A stretch of 64,000 bases of DNA from Dendrobium chrysotoxum (Eukaryota; Streptophyta; Magnoliopsida; Asparagales; Orchidaceae). The notes under the pieces were generated by a model. The model searched no databases, had not been told where the DNA came from, and saw nothing but the letters and a program-made list of their open reading frames with translations. Of the stretch, positions 1-12,300 are shown piece after piece; the first letter of the stretch is position 1, and the number at the start of each line of letters is the position of its first letter. The stretch is from NCBI GenBank assembly GCA_019925795.1, contig CM034298.1:54090365-54154364 (forward strand). The letters are read 5' to 3'. The position numbers and the translations under genes were made by a program.

Positions 1-209
1 TACAAAGACAAAAAACACCAAAACAATTGGCTAAACATGGAATGAAATTTAATGATAGTTTCATGCTGCTAATTAAGAAAATAAGTGAACAGGGAAATAC
101 TAGCTGTATATTTTTACTTGTGCAAATATATTGTTTACAAAATATTCAATTTGTGTCCCCTTTAAAATTTAATTAAGTAATTAAGCTAAAAGTTAATCTC
201 AACTCTATG

Positions 210-700
210 AGCATGGCAATCTTTGCGGCCATTAATCAAGGTTGGCAAATGTTGCAAATAGATGTTAGTAACGCCTTTTATGCTGACTTGAATGAGGTAA
301 CATACATGTTGCAACCTCTTAGGCATGTTGCTCAAGGGGAGAAGGCACCGAGAAGCACATATGCCTACTTATGAAGACTATTTATTGGCGCAAGTAGATT
401 CCATGGGTGTGGTTTGACAATTATGTACAGTTCCTACAAAAATTGGCTTTTGAAGTGACATTGTCGATTGTACTATCTTTGTTAAACATACATGGAGTTA
501 CATTAGTTATTTGTGTAGATAATATATTACTCATTGGAAGTGGTAAAGAAGGAATACTAAAGTAAAACAGTAATTCCAAAATTATTTTGTAACCAAAGTT
601 TAAGGGTTCCCTAATTACTTTCTTAGGATTGAGTTTGCTTATGACACGAAAGAGGTCTCTCTTATTTCATATAAAATATGCAATTAAATCTTGTTAAAGA
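210..700 (+). pseudogene. Decayed Ty1/copia reverse transcriptase fragment
   Basis: Translating the plus strand from about 217 gives a Copia RT-like peptide. A block reading WQMLQIDVSNAF with VTYMLQP after it corresponds to the family's QLDVKNAF...EEVYMxQP block. Around 500-560 comes VICVDNILLIGSGKEG, matching the YVDD active-site block, but here it reads CVDN. About 600-640 encodes a remnant of the following YFLG block. The pieces lie in different frames and are interrupted by stops, and neither integrase nor RNase H is recognisable. This is an old, non-functional fragment; the flanking LTRs are not identifiable. Confidence 0.75.
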
Positions 701-810
701 AACAATAATTTTAGGGTGCAAAGCATCCACCCTCATGGATAACCAAACCTTGCATAATGAGGATGTGTCATATGTAATTGATCTCAGCATCGTGCCTTTC
801 TAACAACTTG

Positions 811-893
811 CCTTAATCGAAAGTGCTCTCTTGTTATCGAGAGGGGTAATTAACCATAGGGGATTGTATCGATGGGAAACAAGACCTTAGATC
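811..893 (+). repeat. Patch resembling the 3' part of the Tat-type LTR
   Basis: This stretch shares order and wording with 52133-52210 in the left LTR of the large retrotransposon: CTTAATCGA, a CTCTCT run, a GAGAGGxGTAATTAAC block, ATGGGAA and finally AGATC. Similarity is roughly 70% by eye. It suggests a degraded LTR of a related element. No LTR end, primer site or coding domain was found beside it. The following 900 bases (894-1790) show no gene, only AT-rich sequence and a purine-rich tract at 1310-1380. Confidence 0.45.
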
Positions 894-1790
894 ATAAAAT
901 TCTCACGAAATGAGGGCAGAATTTTTTGGTAGTGTCTTATTTAAAATCTAATATGCCTTCTGAAATTTACCATGGAACCTAACTTATTAAAACTCTCCTT
1001 GTCAATAAAAAAATGGGCAAAGAGACCAAAGCACGAATTTTTGGAGCCCACACCACTTTCACGCTGACATTTGAGGATCCATTTAGCATGATACTTACAT
1101 CTTCACAGATCCATTTGACATTATAGTTACACCATACACAACTCCTTAGCCATCAAGTATTTCCACCTTAGCAGTAGATGGCATTCACCCCAACACAGCG
1201 TGGCGGTTAATGGGGAAATTTTAGGATTTAGAATTTCAATTACAATACCAAATTTGTTTAGACTTTGAATTCAAAATTGCTTGGTTTCTCTAGTTGGACG
1301 TGAGAGAATTGAAGAAACGAGGAAATTGAGAGAGGGGGAGGCAAGAAATTAAGAGAAAGAAAGAGATAATAGATCAAAAATCTCATTTTCAATATATAAA
1401 TAAATAGAAGGCCTCAGATTTCATGTCTCTAATGATTAGAGAGAGAAGTCCAAAGAGGAATTCCTTCCGGGAATAGAGAAGGATCAAGAACTCTAGGGAT
1501 CTAATTAGGAGTGAGGAAAGAGAATATCAAGGAATAACCAATTGATATTCATAGATAATGATAATAATATCCTCTTCTTCTTCTTTTTTTTTTTACTTTG
1601 AGTGAAGTAAACTCAAACTCACACACATTACCTATAAAAATAATATCATTCTAACATTATTTATAAAAACTAAAGTTTACAAATACAAATTAAGATAAAA
1701 TCCAAAAAAATCGATGGCCATCTAATTTAACTAAAAATATAATAAATATATTATGGGCCAATTTAGGTAGGTTTAGTGATCGGTTGAAGC

Positions 1791-2258
1791 TAGGGGTGTA
1801 AATGAGTTGAGCTGATCTCGAGTTACCCTTGGCTTGAACTTGAGATTGATCAATTAATTGAGTTCGAGCTCTATCTTTATTCTACGAGTTCAAGTCGACT
1901 CATGAACCAGCTCGTTTACTATGAAAGGCAGAAAATAAATATAATTTAAGCAATTATTATAATAAAATAATAAAAATTTGAGAAATCAAAAGAAAAATAA
2001 TAAAAAATAACATAATATTAAAAAGTGAAATATAAATTTAAAATATGTTTAACACTTCATACTTAAAATCTCGAATGCTAGTATATTAAAAATGTATTTT
2101 ATATTAATATTTTTTAAACGAGTCGGCTCGCGTGCTAACTAGTAGAGACAGGGTTGACTCAAACTTAGCTCGTTAGCTCATAGAGCTCAGCTAACGAGCC
2201 ATTTATTGAGCCAAGTTCGAGTCGGCTCACGAGTCAGCTTAACTCACTGACACTTCTA
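1791..2258. mobile_element. Non-autonomous hAT-type element (468 bp)
   Basis: The ends are imperfect terminal inverted repeats: TAGGGGTGTAAATGAG on the left and the complement of TAGAAGTGTCAGTGAG on the right. Flanking 8-mers GTTGAAGC and GCTGAAGT match at 6 of 8 positions and differ only by C/T changes, as expected of an aged 8-bp hAT target duplication. Subterminal sequence is rich in GAGCTCG/CGAGCTC words and the core is AT-rich with no coding capacity. Relatives with the same TIR lie at 14120-14706 and 22254-22713. Confidence 0.75.
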
Positions 2259-2706
2259 GCTGAAGTTCATTGGAGTCTCTGTTCAACCATTTTAGGTGAG
2301 TAACACGTGACAAAATCCCATCCTATTTGAGGCAAATAGAGCTAGTCAGAGCCTCTTTGATTAGGCAGAACTAGCTCAATTTAACTCCCAATTCAGTCTC
2401 CCCAAGATATATCTAATTCATGCCCTATTTAGCAACCGTGCTTGATCAAATAGGGTTTTTAAAGAACCTGAGATTAATCTTATTTGTATATCTATGGAGG
2501 AGACGCAATAGAGAAGCTTCAAATGAACCTACAAAGAGCAAAAATGGGAAAACATTGCCTCTAAAACTAATGCTAACTGTATCACCCTCAGAATTCCAGA
2601 ATAAAAACCATACAACCAGTCACATACCTAAACATTTCAAAAGCCTGCAACGCAATCAAAAACCTATATTAGCTGGAGAAAATAAGGACTAAGACTAACC
2701 CTTCAC

Positions 2707-2947
2707 CTTTGACAAAGATCCTGGATGACGATGGGTTCATCTCCTCGGTAGAAGCCGCATCGGCACTGGCACAGACAACGGAGATCCTATGTGCGGATCC
2801 ATCGCAATCTCTACTCGCCGACACAAAGTTCTTCAGAGATACGGAGAACTGAGCTCGATGGAAGAAGCCAGCAGAAAGCGGGTTGACTGGAGGATATCTG
2901 CGAGGGCGGATCACCGAAGGGAGCGAAGGACCGCAGCAGAGCGCCAT
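2707..2947 (-). CDS. First exon of a probable plastid-targeted RRM RNA-binding protein (partial)
   Basis: An ATG at 2947 opens an 80-codon exon ending in phase 1 at 2707, where the minus strand has a usable donor, AAAG|GTGAAG. The N-terminal ~65 residues are rich in Ser, Arg, Ala and Pro with almost no acidic residues, typical of a chloroplast transit peptide. The last residues, SSSRIFVKG, look like the first beta strand (RNP2) of an RRM, with the Gly codon split by the intron as in many plant RRM genes. No downstream exon with an RNP1 motif was found between 1 and 2700. The gene therefore either continues past the window edge through a long intron or is a truncated copy. A regional GC rise over 2700-2950 supports real exon sequence. 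The organelle and RRM assignments are inferred from a short stretch. Confidence 0.5.
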
Positions 2948-2999
2948 TTGAGGTTCTGCTCACCTTCCGTTGCTGTAAGTTATGTGGACTACTAAGCAC

Positions 3000-5933
3000 A
3001 CTATAAAATATCAACTCAATTGTATTAGTTATTCTTATTAATTCACTAACACTAAGTGCTACATAAGTGTCCAATATTCAAACACATAATATATGGTAAT
3101 TATAAAATAATATTGCTACTAGTGAAAGTAATAGTAATTTATGTATAAGTTTTGATACATCATATGAAAATCCACTTTATATGATATGAAATCGAGATAA
3201 TATTCATATTAGAAACTGTCAAAATTAAATTCAGGATCATCTGAACTTCAGTTTCAACAAGTTTATAGTCAAACTGAATGTCTTCACTTGACGAACCCGA
3301 CAAAATCAAATGTGATTCTATCTCGCTCCAAATGATCCCAATTCAAGGACAAAAAGTATGATTTGAAGCTTTATGATATTAGATGAAGGATCAAATGATC
3401 TCCAAATCTTGCGTACTTATAATCAAATTAAGCATCTTGATGAGAGAAACCCAATAAACTCAATACCACTCAATTCCAGGATTACTGGTAAAAGAGATAT
3501 CTATAATCAAATGGTTCAATTGAGCATTCTGATTTCTGATGGAGTATTATAAAATTTTAGTTAGATTTATCATGAAGACTTTCTCGAAAATTATAAATAG
3601 AATTGCATTCTCCACATAAAGGAGATATTAAATTGAAATTGGAGAGGGCTTAGAAATCTGAAAAACTTTAAAGCTCTGACTGTTGTCACCAGTTTGGCGT
3701 CGTCCAACTATCATTGGCTAACTATCGTTGCATGTATATTGGAATTCGAATGCCATTGCCCAACTATCCAATTGTCATCATCTAATTAACTATTGTCGTC
3801 TGATTCACATCATCTAACCACCATCATCGTCCCTCTAGTACATCTCTTGTAATTTCTATTACATTTACAGGAGACTAACCTTGACCTCATTATTTTGTAT
3901 TCTTGTCTTCTCCAATTAAGAGAAGAGCAAACCTTTATGATCTCTATCAAATATAGTGGCTCATATCATCTAGGTCATGCCACATAAATTATTCCCGTAT
4001 TTAAGTTTTTCATATAAAAACTCTAATCTCTCATGTGCTATTTTATTAGCGTGTCAACGAAATCTTTGTGCAAAGCTAAATAAAATTCTATCTCTGCTGC
4101 CAAAGATTTTTTGGCATGCAATTATTAGGTGTCATTTATGGGAAACATTCTAAGCATCATCCAATTTTTCAATGGTTGGAAATCAATCCATCAATTAAGG
4201 AAAGAATAATCCAAATGGAGAAGTCCACTCAAGCCTTACTTTGGTGCATCATATGCACAGAATTAAGGAACAACGATCATAAATCCTTTAATTCTTAGCA
4301 GAGGTTGTATAATATAAAGCATCACATAACACGATGGAGTTTCCCCACCTGAAAATTAAAAATAGACAAAAGCTATCAAATTGATGCTGGCCATGTAATA
4401 ATCCCTCATTATCATACTACAATTTCTCATTTGCCACAACCTCATCAAGATCTCTCAAATCTGCTAGTTCAACTTATCCATCTCATATTGCTTGGCCAAC
4501 CCATAATCTTTTGACAATCTTGATAGGCTTGAATCAACCTTATCTTATCAATACCCCTCGTGATATTATATGAGATGAACTTTAATGCCTTTATAGGAGG
4601 AATTCTCTTTGAGGGATAGAAATTAGCTTACTCGGACCCATAGCTTTCAAAAATCTATGCATCTGATTGATGTAATTCTCCAGCTTTCTATTTAAGTGGG
4701 GTTCAAGTTATCTTCAATTAATGCTTATGATGTGGAGCCTTAGATTCTTATGATCATATTGAACACTATAAGACCATCATGTACATTCAACGAGCTTATG
4801 ATGCAATCGTCTTCTAGGTCTTTCTCATAACTCTTAAAGGATAAACTCGGAACCGGTTTTACTCTCTATTGTAGAACTGTTCATAATTTTGCGATCTAAA
4901 TAATCTTTTCATTGAATAATTTGCCGCCAATTAAAGGGTCATCAAGAACTTCTCCCATCTTTTTAGGATTCACCAAAATGAGAGAGAGATTATTATGAAG
5001 TACTTTAAAAGATTCTCTTTTAAAGCTTATTAAATCTTGAGAGTGAATTCAGAGTTACTATGAGATATTTTTCGAAAAAATTTGGAGTCTTTAAACTTTT
5101 GTTAACAACTCATCTTCTCAAGTGAAGATAAATATGCATGAAACTACTTAATTATGAGTAACAATCATGAAAATATAACTTCAATTTTCTATGTTTTAAA
5201 AATATATTCAATATATTGCAAATAATATATCTTCATATAACAAAAGGGTAAGCAAATTAATATTAGATTGTCATCACATGTCAATATTTTTTATTTCTTT
5301 ATCATAAATTCCTACCAAAGTAAATAAAAAATAAAAAATGTACCACTTAATTTGAAGATATATTGTTGATGAAGTAGAAGATCTTTTGTTGTCACAATGT
5401 GGTATGGTGAATGAAAACATTGGTGGGAAGATTCAGAAGTAGTATTGTTCCTCAGATTGGTAGTAGTGCCTTTATAAACAGTTGATTTTCTCTCTTTTAG
5501 AGTAAATTCTATAGAGATTTGGATCTTTTTTGTTCTTCTATAAAATGACAAGGAGGTTATTATGAAACTTTGATGATTGTTGGAGTGGTGTTGAAAGGTT
5601 TAGGATTGGAACAATACCAAAAAAATGCTGGCTAGTTTAAAGTTTTTCAACAAATTTTAAGTTGATAGTTTCTTTTAATATATGACAAGGTTTTCCGCGG
5701 CGAAATGATGAGAACCTCGTTCTCAGAGGATTGAGATATTACTCTATTAGCCAACTAATGGCGATAATTTCATATCGATTGAATATATGAATAATACGTT
5801 ACGAAAATTTTATGTGGATTTGTCATAGCAGATGACTTACATGAGTTATGATTTTGTGAAGGAGGCCTGACTCAACTTTTTTTTAGGATTGAGTGGTTTA
5901 AATCTTTGGAAATATGATATGAATAGTGGAGAA
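3000..5933. other. Intergenic region without recognisable genes
   Basis: AT-rich and full of stops on both strands. At 3200-3560 are words such as AAATGATCCCAA that recur in the dispersed repeats at 18.9-19.3 and 23.1-23.5 kb. At 3680-3840 is a degenerate array of short CAACTATCxTTG / CATCATCTAAC units related to the larger minisatellites at 17.6-18.1 and 45.9-46.3 kb. The short open frames at 4116-4298 and 5312-5551 have no recognisable domain. Confidence 0.5.
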
Positions 5934-5936
5934 TAA

Positions 5937-6066
5937 GGCTTCGTTTGGGACAGTTATTTTATTGCTTTCTAAATGAAGTTTTTGGTACAAAAATTTTTAT
6001 TTCAAAAAATTTTTGTGCTAAAAAGCTGTTTTAGAAAGCAATAAGAAAGTTGTTTCCAATGAAGCC
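5937..6066. mobile_element. Tourist-like MITE (PIF/Harbinger type), downstream of the transporter gene
   Basis: A 130-bp palindromic foldback starting GGCTTCGTTTGGGAC and ending with an imperfect complement that closes on GAAGCC. It is flanked on both sides by TAA, the 3-bp TWA target duplication characteristic of PIF/Harbinger MITEs. It belongs to a family with about ten copies in the first 22 kb of this window. Confidence 0.8.
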
Positions 6067-6379
6067 TAAGTTTAGAGAACGAAAGACATATTGGGGTTCA
6101 TACATCCTAACTACGGTTGATTCGTAAATCAATCCAAAAGCTCTCGTAGCACCAACTCCTTGCAGGCACAATTTTTTTGCGAAAATCAAAGCTACTTTTC
6201 ATTGAAGCAACACTAATATAAATGATAGAAATTGTAAAAAAGAGAAATAATACATGAATTCTTGAAAAATTGTTTAGATAAATGACATGGTCAATTTCCC
6301 CTTGCTCAATAGATTTTTTTTCTGGGAGAAAATTTTAAACTCCTTGATCACTTTCACAACAAAGTATTCCCTCAACTTG

Positions 6380-9300
6380 TTATTTTCTAGAATTCATGGA
6401 ATCATTAATTTCTTCCAAGGTTTTTCCCTTGGTTTCTGGCACTATCATAGCTACAAACAAAACTGTTGCTGCATTGGCTGCTGCGTAGATGAAAAAGGTA
6501 CCTGAAACGAAAATGATTCAGTCACAGTTTTCATCTAAAATTTGTAAGCTGTAACCATTGGAAAAGAAATTTGAAAATAAATTTTATAAAAATTCAAATT
6601 ACTATGGCTTTCAATTAACAATAATCAGTTTTTGCTCATGTTAGAAGCATATTGGTTTAGCTTTCAGGAAAAAATGTTGTGCATTCACTGCAATTAAGTA
6701 CTTAAACTGGAAGTTTTTTGCGCAACATACCTGCACCACTCCAGTCCATTAGAAAATTGAAGGTGTAGGAGACTAACCAGGAGCCAAACCAGCTAACTAA
6801 AGTTACTAAGCTTCCACCTGTTGCTTTAATGTTAATTGGAAATATCTGCAGCCAAGCACAAGTTAATCTCTTGTTAATCTTAAGCAAAAGGCTTTGAAAA
6901 TGTAAAAATTGCAATGAGCCTTGCTTTCATTAGGGGCGTAAACGAGCCGAGTGTGTGAGAGTCCAACTATTATTCCACTTTGCTCGTCGAGTATACAAGT
7001 AGATTTTTCTGCTCTGATCAGCAACATGAAGCTTATTTGAAAGCCTTATGTCTGACATATATAGAGAGAAATGTCTGACATACATAGAGAGAAAGGAAGA
7101 GATGATTGTATTTCCGAGTTATTAACCAGTCGAATATGGGGAGCTCTTGTTATGTGAACAAAGTTTTATTTAGATATCGTTTGAGACTGTTTTTTACCAC
7201 TGTTTTTTTATTATTTCTAAGATATTTTTTACTAGAAATATGCTGTAAAAAACAGTAAAAAAACTGTCACAAACGAAGCCTTTAGTGATATACCTCTGAC
7301 ATGATGACCCAAGGAACTGCTCCCATGCCAATTGAAAAAGCCGAAATATATACCTGTAGAACTCTGAATATTAGAATTTTTGTGAACCAAAGATGAGGAA
7401 ATAAGATATAACCTTTATTTTTCATGACTGTTATACTAGGAAAATAAAGAAATTCAATAGCAGACAAGCAGCAGCTATCTAAATTTACAGACAATATGTT
7501 TTAAATTTGAAGAATTTGAATATGTTTTTAATGAGACATGAGAGAAGGTCTTCCATGGTAGGAATTTGCGTACCAGTATGCCAATAAGTGCTAACATAGG
7601 AACCCATTGTAAGAGTATTCCTTGGCCCTGTTGCACAAGCATTTATATCTCTTTATATTTCCATTTCCATTTAAATTTCATTTTCACTCTTCCAATTCCT
7701 TCAGACCAAAGAGAACTTTAATGACTACAGAAAGTTAATAACAGCTTGTCATTTACCTTTAAAAAGAATGATGCTCCGGCCATGAAAGTGCCAAAGAATG
7801 TTCCTGATGCAGAAACCTGTAACATCATCTACATTAGTTGAGTTGAAATGTAATTTTGATGCAGAAAAAAACAAATATCTACATATTTCCCTCTACTTAC
7901 TATCAGAAGAGCTCTTCTTCCACTTCTATCCATGAGAAATGCACCCAGAACTGTTATGGGTAACTGAAAGATTGCAGATGGTTAAGTGTTGGGAAATAAA
8001 ACAGGAATGTGGCTAAAGATTTAAACCTGAATGAAACCCCACAGAATTGTTCCAAGTTTGCCAGAAGAGAATCCTGAAATTTTTTTATTGAGCAATAAGC
8101 TTACAAATTGATGATAAAAGTTAGTATAAATGTGATTATATTATTACAATTACTCTTACCTGCTGCTGCAAATGTTTCACTTGCATAAAACCCAATTCCA
8201 TTAATCCCTCCAATTTGTTGAAATACCATAAGGCCTACTCCAACCTGAGAACCATTCACTACTTAGTCAATTTAATCTGTAATATTTTGTATATAATAAG
8301 ATGAGAAGATTGGTTTTCTATGGTTTTTCTCACAATGACTGAACGGATATATCGCCTCTGAAATAGATCTAAAACTCTTGCCTTGGGAAGTTTCTGAAGT
8401 GTTTCAATGTATTCCTGTCAATTCTGATGTTTTTCAGCACTTTTATCATGCTTTCTTTGAGCTAAAACAATTTTTTTATGAAGTTCTATGAATTTTATAA
8501 GATAAGAATATCAAACAAGAATTTCTGCTGCTTCTTGGGAGATGTCAGCTTCCTTTCCATGCAGCTTCTGTAAAGAAATATTGAACTCTATGTGTCGCCC
8601 AACCTTAGCCTATGAAGATTTACAGTATTTCAGAAAGACATTTGCAGATTGGTTAAATGTTATTTTATTGACATTATGTTGTTTTCATACCAGCCATCTT
8701 GGTGATTCTGGAACCCAGAAGAGGCCGACAATGAGAACAAGGCAAGGAACCAGTCCTGTATGATTAGCCCACTGATGTATCTATCATTTCACATATTGTT
8801 AATATGGAAATACATGCATTTTAAAAATACAAAAGTTGTTTGATTATACTATGCATTATAATTTTTTTTTTATTATTTTCATGATACATTTCAAATGCTT
8901 TGAAATACGAACAAGGACAGGGGCAGCAGACAAGAATAGGCAAGGGCAAACAATGGTGACGCCGGACGGGAGGGAAAAGCGGGCGACGGATACAGCGCGA
9001 GCTGCAGGAACCGGCAGCTCAAACATTATCCAAGAACGAGCTTCTTGGATGGGCAACACCACCTGATATACTCAGGATACATAACCCATAAAAACAGAAC
9101 CTAAACACATTTTATTATTTATCTCCCTCTTTTACAAGATAGCAGCCTGTTACATATAATAACTAGTCCGCTACTTAAATGATCATAGCTTTCATGAAAC
9201 CATAAAAACCAAACTATCTAATTATATGTAGCTAATATAAGAGCTGAAGTTTATTAGCTACTAAACAAAGCAACAACGCCGGCATCAAACGGCAAGCAGT

Positions 9301-12300
9301 AGCGCAGGCAGGCTTCAGAGGAGGATTCCAAAAGTGACCAATTTGGGTGATTTCCAAATGTAGGGAAACAGTGCTATTGTGCTATCTCCAATCCCTCAAT
9401 TTTTTTACTTTATATTTCCATTACATTAGTACTTTCAATCTCCAATTACTTTTCATAATCATAAACATTAGTTAATTCTGAACTAAAGATTTCTACCTAG
9501 TAATACCAACTTGCGCCAAGTGACAAATGTACCAAGTATGAAAGCAGCTGAACCTCCAACACAGATCAATAACTGCAAGGTTAGTAAGAGTTACCATTAA
9601 TGCACAAATTAGGAATCAGTAAACATTTTGTCTGTATCTTTCTATATTTCATTGATCACTCTGCTATAAATCACCCAACCTGGTTAAGGGTAGTGAGGCC
9701 TCCCCTTAAATTCTTTGGTGCTATTTCAGCAATGAACACTGGTACCTGTAAAATGATAATACCATGTTTCATACTGTAATGATAAGCAAGAACATTACAA
9801 GTATTAAACTGGAGACATACCACATAAGAGAGGATTCCAATTCCATAGCCTGAAGCAATTCTCCCAAAGTAGAGCATCAAAGCATTCTTCAGAATGTAAA
9901 TTTGTTCAATCAGATTGGTTTTCTTCCTAATCATTATATTTATATGTATACAGTATACATATAGGAGATGACAAACCTTGGCGAGGAGAACAGAAAGCCA
10001 CCCTATGATGCAGAAAGCAGCTGAGATTCTCATTGCCTTTATCAATGAAAGAACAAATTAGAAATGATTAAAGCTTTGTTTGGGACAGCTTTTCACCGCT
10101 GCTTTCAAAACTTTTTTGTATTAGAAAATTGCTGTAGAAAATAGTAAGAAAGCTGTCCCAAATGGAGGCTAAGAAAGAGTTCGATTATTCATGGTTAAGT
10201 GTAGTGCTTCTTACTCCTTTTCGGCCCAAAAAATCAGCAATACGTCCACTTGTAATAGCACCGATCATGGCACCAACTGTTAGTATTGAGCCAAAGAATG
10301 CATACTGCAAGTAACAATTGACAAATTAAGAATGTTGATGCTGCATTGTTTTCTACAATTTTCTGTGCATAGCAATTCATCATCTCTAGTAGATCTGATT
10401 ATAAAAAATTTATTCCAACCACAAAATTTCTAAAAAGCGATAAAAAGCTATGGTCATAAAGGGCTGTAACAACCATCTGGAAAACACAGCTATGAGAAAG
10501 CTACCCCCAAAAATACCATAAGAAATAGTAATAAAGTCTCCTAAATTGTTTGGAGTGATCTCCCTAACACCTTTTTTATTTTTTTTTGCAATGGAGACGA
10601 GTCTTGTAATTGCGCAGAATATTGGCCATTAAAAGAGAAGCATAAAATTAAGTGTTACAGAGATGAAGATGCTCAAGTGAATGAGTGGTTTTACAGACAT
10701 AATACGAAACGAGTATATACATGAAAAAGTTGGAGTAGCTCTAGTAGCAGATTAGATTAGAGAGAGTTGCCTTAAATGATTTAGTCATATAAAACGTCAG
10801 TCTTTCGATGACCCGATTAGGACAGTAGATAAATCAGACTCAACCTATGTTAAGAAAGGCAGAGATACACCTAAAAAGACTTGGTTAGAAAGTATTTGAA
10901 ATAACTTTTTTTTATTAAATTTAAATGATAATTTGACTCTTAATAGAACATAAAGGAGAAAAATGACTCATGTAGCCGATCGTACCCCACGTAGTGGAAA
11001 AAAGCTTGATGTTGCCGTTGTTAATGTTGTTCGAAACAAGTCTTAGACTTCGTTTGGGACGGCTTTCTCATTGCTTATTAAAACTGTTTTTTAGTTAAAA
11101 AATTAAAATTTTTACACTAAAAAGCTGCTTTAAGAAGCAATAAGAAAGTCATCCCAAACGAAGCCTTATAATAAAAAAAAAATTCATGTAAAGAATCATG
11201 TGCGGACAATTTAGGAAGATCAAAATCAGAATTTACTCTCCCAGCCAAAAATAAACTTAATATCTTTCACAGATTTGCCTACAAACAAAAGAAAAGCAGA
11301 CATCTTTTTGAATTGGAATGAATTAATCATTGATTCCTATAATTAACATTCAATTGCAACTTTGTGTACTAAAATATCTCAATTCGCATTAGAAATTTTT
11401 AAGTAATTAAGTCCCTACTAAGGCTTATAATTATGTTTAAACCTTGAATTTGTTAAAAATCAAAATAAAAATTTGTATTAGTTGAAAGTTTTTTTTTTGT
11501 GTGTGTTTTAAATATTTTTATTTTTATTTTTAAAATAAATGATGTTATTTTTAAAACACTCAAAATAATTTTTAGGTGTTTGAGTATTTTAAAAAATAAA
11601 CATTGCTATGGACCACCACTAAGGACAAAGTTGTTGTCGTCAGTCAGCGGCCCTCACCATCACATAAATTAATTTATTTGATTTTCAATAAAAATGAAAA
11701 TAATATATTGAAAAAATATCAAATATTTTTATTTTATTTCTAAATCATATAAAAATTTAAAATTAAAATAAAAAATAAATTTGATCCCAAAATAGCCTCA
11801 TATATTTTTGTATTTTACTAATGAACATCATTCAAATAATTATTAAAGAGTATTGTGCATGAAAATTTTGAAAATTTAATAATTGACATAGAAAAAATAA
11901 TATTCCATCCTCTTTATTTGAAAAAAAAAACAATTGTATATAGTTGCCCCAAGTCCTACTATGTTTTTACATCATGAATTGAATTTATGTTGAGATTAGT
12001 GCTACATATAATATTTAAGGGTCGCACTAGTCTCAATGCAAATACAAGGATTGTTAAGCTCTTCTCGAAATAAATCACACAAGCACAGATCGAAAACAAT
12101 AAAATTTCCTCTATTTGGCACCCTACCTAATGTCATATGAAGATCTTCGGTACTTAATTCAGGTTAATTTTAGGTTGAGATCTTAAGTCCGATATAAGTC
12201 CTCATATGTAACTTAGGCTTCGTTTGGGACGGTTTTCTTACTGCTTCTTAAAGTAGCTTTCTAGTACAAGAAAAAGTTACTTTAAGAAGCAGTAAAAAAG

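Noticed and set aside
2789..3074. Frames overlapping the orphan exon on both strands
   Set aside because: They are out of frame with the transit-peptide exon, which has a proper start and donor; the others show no features.
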